Source: a virus
IMG/VR virus record: IMGVR_UViG_3300048549_001764
Location: 1 to 35,230 of that record
Reading direction: 5' to 3' (one strand)
Length of the DNA stretch: 35,230 bases
Shown: positions 1 to 8,400 of the stretch, in pieces
Numbering within the stretch: position 1 is the first letter of the stretch
Layout of the letters: every line of letters begins with the position of its first letter
Made by a program: the position numbers and the translations under genes
The notes under the pieces: model-generated
Seen by the model: the letters and a program-made list of their open reading frames with translations, nothing else
What the model was told of the DNA's origin: nothing
The model's database searches: none

Positions 1-1105
1 CCATATTAGCCGAAAGTCCTTTTATTAAATTATATTCACCAGTCAGCAAATTAAACCATACCTGAGAATCTGGCAGTGTACCTCCTGTATTATCCCATAT
101 TGTTGCGTATACATGATGAAGCTCTCCTTTTTTTGCATAAAATGATAATGTATAATCATCTCCATCTGTAGACGAACCAAAGAGAGTGTTCGAATAAACC
201 CTATTGTAACTAACAGAGCTAGCGTTAGCTATGAGTTTATCGGCAGTATTTGTACCATCTGGAGCGATCATGGTATTATGTTCAATCAATACTTTCTGCT
301 CATTCATACTAGAAATATCTTCACTGTTTGGCACTAAATTCGTCCTACTCTCTTCAATCAACAATCCTTTGCTTTCACCAGTCAACACATCATGATCAAA
401 TCGCGGTTGATCTGCCGAAGCGAACATTAGTTGTGGTTGATATTTTGTTACGGGGGTACCATTTGTGGGTGTGTATGCTGTGACTATGTCGCGTTGTTCA
501 AGCTGTGCGCCCCAGAGGTAAAATCCAGAAGATCCATCACCAGTATCTTCGACGTTTCTAATAATATAACCAGTTGCGCCAGTTGCAATAGTTTTCCCTA
601 CCATTACAATTCTATACCAATTATTACCCACGTCAGTTATACTCGAACTTATATTATCTAATCCCGATGCAATTATAGACCCAATCGATAAATCAACATT
701 TACACCCGTATCCCCAAAAACACTATTAGTTACATCTAAATTAAACACACTAAATTCCCCTGCCTTAGCATATATACTAAAAGTATAAAAATTATTAATT
801 GAAACCGAAGAATCAACTCTTAATGAAGCGGTGGTCGTGGTGTTATTTAATACAACTTTACTCGCTGTTGTTGTTCCATCTGGAGCAGTTGTAGAGTTTG
901 TTGTAACCGTATAACCACTAGCAGACCAATTGTTATCAGGTATAGATGGATAAATCAAATTCTCTTCTGCTTTTGCATATGTTTTTCCACCATAATATGC
1001 GCCAGGTGTGCCGCGGCGAAAATTGATGCGCGGATCGAGGGTTTTCGTGTTTGAAAAATCGAGGTTTAAACTTGGTTTGGTTGTTGGGTATTTTTTGCTG
1101 ATCAT
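1..1105 (-). CDS. Phage fibre/adhesin protein with tandem carbohydrate-binding-like modules (C-terminus off window)
   Basis: An open minus-strand frame runs from ATG at 1105 to the left edge, 368 codons without a stop, so the C-terminus lies outside the window. The start is one base after the stop of the upstream fibre gene. The N-terminus reads MISKKYPTTKPSLNLDFSNT. A first module begins near residue 48 with NLIYPSIPDNNW and APDGTTTASK and ends with FYLWGAQLEQ. A linker follows with RFDHDVLTGESKGLLIEESRTN. A second module repeats the pattern (APDGTNTADK, YTLSFYAKKGE). This layout is common in virion surface proteins of marine phages, where the modules resemble LamG or CBM jelly rolls. A role in virion adhesion is inferred from the module type and from position behind three fibre genes. 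The exact family is uncertain. Confidence 0.72.
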   Translation of the reverse strand, partial: MISKKYPTTKPSLNLDFSNTKTLDPRINFRRGTPGAYYGGKTYAKAEENLIYPSIPDNNWSASGYTVTTNSTTAPDGTTTASKVVLNNTTTTASLRVDSSVSINNFYTFSIYAKAGEFSVFNLDVTNSVFGDTGVNVDLSIGSIIASGLDNISSSITDVGNNWYRIVMVGKTIATGATGYIIRNVEDTGDGSSGFYLWGAQLEQRDIVTAYTPTNGTPVTKYQPQLMFASADQPRFDHDVLTGESKGLLIEESRTNLVPNSEDISSMNEQKVLIEHNTMIAPDGTNTADKLIANASSVSYNRVYSNTLFGSSTDGDDYTLSFYAKKGELHHVYATIWDNTGGTLPDSQVWFNLLTGEYNLIKGLSANM

Positions 1106-1106
1106 T

Positions 1107-2615
1107 TTATTTAGATTCTAGAGTTTCGATACGGGATTTTAAGTCTTCGATTATGGTTTGTTGTTCTTGGATTGCTTTGGTGAGAACCGCGATCATTGAG
1201 TTGTATTCCAGAGCTTTGTAATAACCGCCCTCACCATCTTCAAGACCTTGTTGCCTGACTATATCTGGCAAAATATCCTCAACATCTTGAGCAACAAAAC
1301 CATACTTAAAGCCCTTCTCAGGACTACCGATCATTTTGTACTTTTTGGGCTCAAGATTTTTCACAACCTCAATACCGTGTTCTAGCTCAACGATGTCTTG
1401 TTTAGTTCTTTTGTCAGAAGAAGTAACACTTCCTGTAGTAATTACATCTCCATCTGCTTCAACCCGAAATTTAAGTTTCTTTGTTCCATTTACATTTGAA
1501 TACAAATCTATCAAATAAGCCCCAGAAGAAGTCGTTTCTCTGTAACCTCTAAGAGGAACATGGTTCAAACCACTTAAAACTTCTAATTTACTAGCAGGAT
1601 TCGCAGTACCAATACCTACGTTGCCGCCACCTTTAACTACAAACTTTACATCACTATCTCCACCTCCACCGACTAATTTAATACTATCTGCGTCTCCATT
1701 GTCAGTACGAACCTTTAGTCCCCAAGCAGAAGCTCCCGTCGTGTAAATATCCAACTTAGCACTAGGATTCGTAGTACCAATACCTACGTTGCCACCATTA
1801 AAGTAACTTGTATTATCAGAATGTATAGTAACTGTCCTTTCTCCGTTAGCGTCTTGGTCAATGCGATTCATGATCAAAGCTGGTTGTGTGGTTATAATAT
1901 CACCATTACCTCCATTGTCTCTAGAAAGACCTCCTCCCCATGTGAATTGCGAGTAAGCATTAGGTTCATCTGTAACAGAGGCTCTGAGTACTCCTTCAAC
2001 ATGAAGTTTCACTGAGGCAGCAAGACTCGAAGTCCCTATTCCGACGTTGCCACCGATAAGATATGAATCACCATCAGATTTTAAATAAACCTGATTATTA
2101 CCAACACTATTAGCCAATTGAAGGTTACCATTTTTATTTGCATTATGACCAATAGACGCATGGCTAATAGCAACTCCAGAAGAAGAAGAAGAAGTGCAAG
2201 CAATAGTCTGTGACACATTAGTATCTGTATGAGCCTGTAATTTTCTATTAGGATCCGTAGTACCAATACCTACATTTCCATTAGAATTTATTGAAATACA
2301 TTCATTAGAACCACGCGCGATATGTGCAGAGTTATCATCATCGTGAAAAAATCTTAAAGTTGTTAAACTGCTTCCATCATCTTTTCTTCCAGCCAAAGTT
2401 ATTCCTTCGTTGTAATGATTTCCACCAATTATATAAAGCCTTCCGCTAATAGCGTTTGTAGTACCAATACCAACATTACCGCCGTCTTTGTTTAAAATGA
2501 GCGACGATGTATTTTCTCCAAGGCCACGTACAACCTCTTCAAAGCTTACCTTTTCTTCTGTCTCTGCGAGTTTTTCGCGGAGATTTATTTTTTGTTTATT
2601 TATTCTTACTGTCAT
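1107..2615 (-). CDS. Tail fibre with GNVGIGTT repeats and C-terminal S74 intramolecular chaperone
   Basis: This 502-residue fibre contains five copies of a GGNVGIGTTNP-xxx-KLxI repeat spread over residues about 45-345. Such repeats form trimeric beta-structured shafts in phage fibres. Residues about 399-502 match the Peptidase_S74 (endosialidase-type) intramolecular chaperone: SSDKRTKQDI, then LEPKKYKM, GFVAQDVEDILP, and a C-terminal coiled coil (AIQEQQTIIEDLKSRIETLE). In studied members this domain drives trimer folding and is cut off at the Ser of the SDxRxK motif. The start overlaps the stop of the upstream fibre gene by ATGA. Fibre identity is strong from the repeats plus chaperone; the ligand is unknown. 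Its C-terminal DNA is partly identical to the end of the 1626-residue fibre gene. Confidence 0.9.
   Translation of the reverse strand: MTVRINKQKINLREKLAETEEKVSFEEVVRGLGENTSSLILNKDGGNVGIGTTNAISGRLYIIGGNHYNEGITLAGRKDDGSSLTTLRFFHDDDNSAHIARGSNECISINSNGNVGIGTTDPNRKLQAHTDTNVSQTIACTSSSSSGVAISHASIGHNANKNGNLQLANSVGNNQVYLKSDGDSYLIGGNVGIGTSSLAASVKLHVEGVLRASVTDEPNAYSQFTWGGGLSRDNGGNGDIITTQPALIMNRIDQDANGERTVTIHSDNTSYFNGGNVGIGTTNPSAKLDIYTTGASAWGLKVRTDNGDADSIKLVGGGGDSDVKFVVKGGGNVGIGTANPASKLEVLSGLNHVPLRGYRETTSSGAYLIDLYSNVNGTKKLKFRVEADGDVITTGSVTSSDKRTKQDIVELEHGIEVVKNLEPKKYKMIGSPEKGFKYGFVAQDVEDILPDIVRQQGLEDGEGGYYKALEYNSMIAVLTKAIQEQQTIIEDLKSRIETLESK
1141..1175 (-). repeat. 35-bp repeat shared with 5484-5518 (end of S74 domain)
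   Basis: The 35 bases here are identical to 5484-5518 in the larger fibre gene. Both copies encode the AIQEQQTIIEDLK coiled-coil stretch at the chaperone C-terminus. Flanking bases differ, so this is a short conserved patch rather than a whole-gene duplication. Confidence 0.85.
1595..2490 (-). repeat. DNA repeats encoding GNVGIGTT motifs, array in the shorter fibre
   Basis: Five degenerate copies of a roughly 30-bp unit lie in the gene, near 1605, 1772, 2030, 2258 and 2458. One copy contains TAGTACCAATACCTACGTTG on the plus strand at 1772-1791, base for base the same as copies inside the neighbouring 1626-residue fibre gene. Conservation at the nucleotide level, across synonymous positions, goes beyond what the peptide repeat requires. 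Confidence 0.8.
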
Positions 2616-5419
2616 TGTTCTGCGATTAGATTGTTATGGGCACTGATTGATGTGGTGATGGCGGTTGTTGTGTTGTTGATTCTGCGTAATCCAGAAAAGT
2701 CGCTGCGACCAGCGCTTGTACCAACATGTAGAAGTTCGGTTTTTTGATCGTATGCAAGTGCAGTCACGGCATCGCTTGTGCTATATAATGTGGCCTGCGC
2801 GCCATCACTAAATAATGGTTTTTCATCGCGATAGATCTTGGCGATTTGAGCATCGGTTGGAGCGGTGGCGGAGATTCTAAATAAAGCCAATGAAGCTTTG
2901 CAAGATCCTTCGTTTAAATAACTTATCCCCCCCAAAACTAAAGGTGTATCTTCACTAGCATCATCATCTAAATTTCCTTGCGATAAAAGAATTCCATTAA
3001 TATAAATATAACCAATGCCATCCCGCCTAACAAAAGACATAAAAACCCAAGAGCCTGTTGGAAAGTTTACGCCGCCAAGCGAGTCGGAAGTTCCATTTCT
3101 AATAGAAACATATAACAAATTACCAGTATTTATGCTCATAGAAATACCGTTATTAGCTCCAGACCTTCTGTCGAACAAGTAACTCGTTTGACCTGCCGGC
3201 TGATTTACCCACCCCATCACACAAAAATCCCCCGTACCAAAATCAAGATCCGCATTATATGGCTGAATCAAATAATTGTTCTCACTGAATCCACTGTACG
3301 CCACAAGATCCGCGCCGGGTGCAACGGGTGTTTTGTTTATTTCGCCAATAATTTGCAAACCATTGTCGTTGACGGATCGATCTTCCTCGGCGGGACGAAC
3401 GCTGACGTTGTCGAACGTTGCCGTAAAGCTTGATGTAGAAGCGGGGGTTAAACGCACAACACTAGTACTACTTTCTGCAACAAAAGTTAATGAAAATTCT
3501 GCTGGCGTTTCATGAAGGCCAATAGGATCAATAGAATTTAGCATTGTGCCAGCGAAACTTGCGTCTCTAACCTGTATATTACCATCTGATCCATCATTAA
3601 ATTGACCAGATAAACTTAATGTGTATTTTTGTCCGACTATTGTATTGATTGCTTGATATGCAGATGCACTAGATCCAGCATCAACTATTTTAAGCCTGCC
3701 ACCCTCAACAGAAAGGCTTGCTTTATTCGAAGTCCACCCACCACTTGTTTGTCCATCGGTTGCAGTTACATCTGTTGAAAAATCGCCATTTGTTATTAGT
3801 TCTGTTGTGGCGCGAACGCTGATGTTGTCCCATATTCCTGAACTATTACCACCTGAGTCCTGAAGCATTAATGCAATATAAACGCTTCCTGTAGATGATG
3901 CAGTAAACCTATTAACGTGAGTAGTTCCTGCGCTTTTAATAGTTCCATTAACTATATCTCCACCCAATGGATTAGATGAACTAACTCGAATTCTTCCGCT
4001 AAAAGAGTTAGAGTTACTGATATATTCCGCAGAAACTTCGTACTCAATACCTTCAACAACATTTACCGAAGTATATGCGGTGGGATAAGAGCTTCCCGCG
4101 CCTTGAATTTTGAGTCTTTGATTATCAACACTTAATGTGGCACTGTTTGTTCCTGACCATCCGCTAGTGTCACTACTAAAATCGCCATTCGTTACCAACT
4201 CATCACTACTCACCCCCACATTTTCCACAACACTATCACTCAATGCAGCAAGTTTGATGTCACCGGGCATCCAACCGGTGTTGTATCGCGATGTGGTATA
4301 TACAGCCACTTGATTATCACCAACTTGACCAACTCCATCGCCAGATGTGAATCTAGAAATTCCTTCGGAATCAGAGCCAACAATTATTTGATTATCTTTA
4401 CCAAAAGAAATTGCTTTATTCTGCGTAGAACTATCGACAAAATTAGCGGGGACAGTTCCGTATGTCCTAAAAAAGTCGTAAGAAAATGATGCGCTTGAAT
4501 AATCCGATGAAAAATACATTGTGGTTGTGTTTTCCCTATAATACAATAGATTGTTTTGTTCGTTAAATATAATTCCTTCAATAGCGGCAGATACTCCACT
4601 ATCCACCACCGTTCCATCATCCTTTATCACACTCACACCACCATCGGTGGCCACAGCAATTGTGGGCACCGGTAAACCAGTATCATCATCAATTGGTGCA
4701 TTTGGTAGTACGGTCATGGCGACGTCGTTTATATTAGTGCTAATTATGCCAACTGAATTAACTTGGTTCGTAAATAAAGTGTTAGCGTTTCTTTTTGATA
4801 TATTTGTAGAACTTAATCTTGCACTATTAGTAAACCACCCAATAGTATGATCATTTATCAACTTCACTTGAAAAAGTAGCATATCTGATCCGAAGTCCCC
4901 AGCAATAAATATCTGAGAATTAAGAGCGTGTATACTGGATAAAATTACATTAGAAGGTCCTATATGAGAAAAATTACTAGCAATATCAGTCCCAGATCCT
5001 CTATTAAACACCATCCACATGCCCATATCTGGATCATCGCCATCATAAATGGTAACCTTGTCTGCTTCCGCCACAATCACTGCCACTACGGGAAATTCGC
5101 GACGAGCACCCCTAGTCGCAGTATTCAACTCCTCATTATACCAACTGGTATGCTGTGTACGCTTTCTCCAAGCGCCACCATCACTGTCACGACTGGTATC
5201 ATACACAAAAACATCTACTGCGCTATCGCTAATCTCAGCAGCAATTGCGTGCAACTCAACCATATCCGCGCTAACATCATCAAGATTAACCGCATCCTGA
5301 TAAGCTAACGAACCTAAATCTTTGTTTAATGGTATTTGATTTGGGTCACCTCCAATGTCTCCTTGAACAACTGGAGATTGACCGCTGATTAATATATTAT
5401 TTACTGAAAGATCTTTCAT
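2612..5419 (-). CDS. Fibre/adhesin with propeller-like repeats, two CBM-like modules and a LamG domain
   Basis: A 935-residue virion surface protein. Residues 1-140 form an N-terminal region with repeated 'VFVYDTSRDSDGGAWRKR' and 'MWMVFNRG' type signatures that recur in marine phage fibres. Residues about 140-395 show beta-propeller-like stretches (TIAVATDGGVSVI, IIVGSDSEGISRF). Two tandem CBM-like jelly rolls follow at about 408-536 and 540-675, each starting (E)LxTNGDFSxD and ending W/FDNxSVR. Residues about 700-860 look like a LamG/concanavalin-A fold (FCVMGWVNQ, WVFMSFVRRDGIGYIYING). The last 60 residues return to propeller style (VTALAYDQKTELLHVGTSAG). There is no S74 chaperone of its own. 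It overlaps the next gene by ATGA and follows the large fibre by 12 nt. Carbohydrate binding is inferred from the modules. Confidence 0.78.
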   Translation of the reverse strand: MKDLSVNNILISGQSPVVQGDIGGDPNQIPLNKDLGSLAYQDAVNLDDVSADMVELHAIAAEISDSAVDVFVYDTSRDSDGGAWRKRTQHTSWYNEELNTATRGARREFPVVAVIVAEADKVTIYDGDDPDMGMWMVFNRGSGTDIASNFSHIGPSNVILSSIHALNSQIFIAGDFGSDMLLFQVKLINDHTIGWFTNSARLSSTNISKRNANTLFTNQVNSVGIISTNINDVAMTVLPNAPIDDDTGLPVPTIAVATDGGVSVIKDDGTVVDSGVSAAIEGIIFNEQNNLLYYRENTTTMYFSSDYSSASFSYDFFRTYGTVPANFVDSSTQNKAISFGKDNQIIVGSDSEGISRFTSGDGVGQVGDNQVAVYTTSRYNTGWMPGDIKLAALSDSVVENVGVSSDELVTNGDFSSDTSGWSGTNSATLSVDNQRLKIQGAGSSYPTAYTSVNVVEGIEYEVSAEYISNSNSFSGRIRVSSSNPLGGDIVNGTIKSAGTTHVNRFTASSTGSVYIALMLQDSGGNSSGIWDNISVRATTELITNGDFSTDVTATDGQTSGGWTSNKASLSVEGGRLKIVDAGSSASAYQAINTIVGQKYTLSLSGQFNDGSDGNIQVRDASFAGTMLNSIDPIGLHETPAEFSLTFVAESSTSVVRLTPASTSSFTATFDNVSVRPAEEDRSVNDNGLQIIGEINKTPVAPGADLVAYSGFSENNYLIQPYNADLDFGTGDFCVMGWVNQPAGQTSYLFDRRSGANNGISMSINTGNLLYVSIRNGTSDSLGGVNFPTGSWVFMSFVRRDGIGYIYINGILLSQGNLDDDASEDTPLVLGGISYLNEGSCKASLALFRISATAPTDAQIAKIYRDEKPLFSDGAQATLYSTSDAVTALAYDQKTELLHVGTSAGRSDFSGLRRINNTTTAITTSISAHNNLIAEQ

Positions 5420-5431
5420 TTTATTTTTTGT

Positions 5432-8400
5432 TTAAGATTCTAGAGCTGAAATGCGCGATTCAAGTGAGGCGTTTTGAGATTTCAAGTCTTCGATTATGGT
5501 TTGTTGTTCTTGGATTGCAGCGATTGCATAAGTAAATAAACTATTGTAATCTAATGAATAAGGCCAGACAGTATTTCCATCTTCGTCTAACTTTTCCTCT
5601 CTTACCAAGAATTTAAGCTCGGGTATATTAAGAACCTGTTGTGCAATTACACCTGCCTCAATATGATGTGGTACGAGGTCTCCATTTTCATCAATTGGAT
5701 TGCCGTTTTCATCAAATTGTAAATCATGATTAGGTTCATACAAGTTGCTTGTTTTAATATATTTTTTTGGAGTGATTTTACTAAGTGTTTCTATCGCTTC
5801 AAAAATCTCTTGCTCTTTATGCTTTAATCTATCATCAGAAGTCAAAAGAGAGGCTCCAGTGTAAGCTTTACCGTCTGCTTCAATTTTGAATTTAGTAGAA
5901 TTCACACTCCCGACATCACTATTCAAGGTAAATAAATCGTGACTTGCTGTAGTAGTCTCTCGATGCCCCAGAATGGACTGCTCTGACCCTTTAATATGTA
6001 ATTTAACAACAGGACTCGTAGTACCAATACCTAGATTTTGCCCTGTGTTGATATAGTTATCACCAGTAGTTCTTAAGCGTACTTTAGCTGTTCCTGATTG
6101 TGATAAACGGAACTCAGGGGCTGAAGCATCTATATGAAGGTTAGCCGCAGGACTCGTAGTACCAATACCTACGTTGCCGTCGGAAAGGATTGTCATCCTC
6201 GGTTCTGCTGGCTGCCCCTCTGTTGCTGCTCCTGCTGGTGCTGCTTCGGTAGAAAAAACAAGAGAACCTCCTGCACCTGTAGAAGAGTGCGATTGAGCAT
6301 GAATTGATGCAGCAACATTCGGCCCATCCCCTGATCCGTCTCTGTTGTAAAATTGAATTTCTCCAAAGTTTGTATTGAGTGCGTTATTACCTGTTCCAGT
6401 AAGCCTAATTATAGGTTTAACCGCGCTAAAGATTTCTAAATTCGCAATAGGATTCGTAGTACCAATACCTACGTTGCCGCCATCTTTATTTATTATAAGT
6501 GGCACCGCAGTATTATTATTAGTCATGGATTGTATGCCTGTCTTGCGATCAGCTGTTATTGTTGTAGAAGGATAGCTTTGTATATAAATACTAGCCTCCG
6601 CAGGGGCGTCATCTAACCCAGGCCTAAACTTAGCAAGAGTATTCCACGCGTTATCTTGCGCGGTACTATCATATATATCTAATTTTGAACCAGCATTCGT
6701 AGTACCAATACCTACGTTGCCGCTGGAGTTGATGCGCATAGCTTCAAGGTCTGTTTTAATATTATCTTTGCGAATGTTAAAAGCTAACTCTCCCTTATCC
6801 GTACCTAAGCTATAAGCTTTTATACCTCCAAAGTATTTTGTGGCGCCAGACGAATTTTTCCCTTGTAAATTAATTACTGGGCCAGTTGTAGCGCTCCAAT
6901 CAGAAGTGCTTCTTATTTTCAAGTTAGGTAAAGGTCCCTCTAAATGTAAAATGCCAGTAGGATTCGTAGTACCAATACCTACATTGCCGTCACCCGTTAC
7001 CACGAAAGGAGCGTCAGTATTTTCAGAACTTTCTACTTTTAGTCTAAATTGTCCACTAGATCCACCGCCCTTTATGAATGCACCATGTCCCGTTGATGTA
7101 GAATTGTAGGCTTTTAGTGCAAATTCAGCACTAGAGGCAGTTAAAATATGCAACTTCACATCAGGACTCGTAGTACCAATACCTACGTTGCCGCCGTCTG
7201 GTTGAAGACTTATATTGTTACTCGCAGAAGTATTTGAGCTACTTACTATTGTTTGAATTTGTAATGATCCATTAACAGATTTAAACGCAACACCTCGATT
7301 TGTGTTTAATGAGGTAGTTTGATGGAAAAACTTAAAAGACTCAGCGTTGCTTACGGAACTGTAATTACCACCAAGAAAACTAGCTACTTCAGTCAATGTA
7401 TTCGTCTCACTACTTTGTAAAACTTCCAATTTCGCACTAGGATCCGTAGTACCAATACCGACGTTGCCGTCTCGATCAATACGCATAGCTTCATCAAGCG
7501 TTTCATCTTGTTGAGATACTTCAAAAACTAGCTCTGTACTTGTAGCGTTTTCTGTGCCACCCTCTTTAACCGCTGCTATTCTTGCGCCTATTGCAGATGT
7601 TTCATTATTGCCTACAGGAACTTTAAATAATATACCAAGCCCATCTCCAGCTTCTAAGTTTTGCCCGCTTTTTTCTACCGCTTCTAAGGTCAATAAATTA
7701 TCAATTGAATTCGTATCAGAATGAGTAGCTGTTATATGTAATTTGCTAGATGGACTCGTAGTACCAATACCTACGTTGCCCGAGCTATCAATGCGCATGC
7801 GTTCTAATACGCCTGCAGTTGATGAAGGCGCAGTGTAAAAAGCTAGTGAATTTAGATTTGCGTAATGATCGACGGTTGTTTTTATTGCGGTCCTAACTCC
7901 AGTACCAGAAGATATATCCGTTGATTCAAATTCAATACCACCAAGAAAATCGGGGGTGGATCCACCGGTATTATAGCTCGATTGCCAATTTGCATTGTGA
8001 GTTAATCTTAATACTGCGCCGGACCTACCCGCTCCACTGGTGATATCATCCGCTGTTGTATCTTCAATATGCAACTTCACATTAGGATTCGTAGTACCAA
8101 TACCTACGTTGCCGCCATTAAAATAAGAATCAACGTTTGCTCCTAATTGAGTTAATGTCGCAGTATTCGCGCTGTTTCTGATTTGAATAGCGCAGGCTTC
8201 ATCTGTTGATCTAGCAATCAATCTTACTGGACCACTATTGGCTCCTGCATCAATCACTAAGTTCCTATCAGGATTCGTAGTACCAATACCTACGTTGCCG
8301 TCTCTAATAAGCATTACATGGTCGCCATCAATCTTAAACTGAATTTTTGAAGGGTTATTCGAATCAGATACATTATTTAAGTCAGCGTTTAGAATTATAT

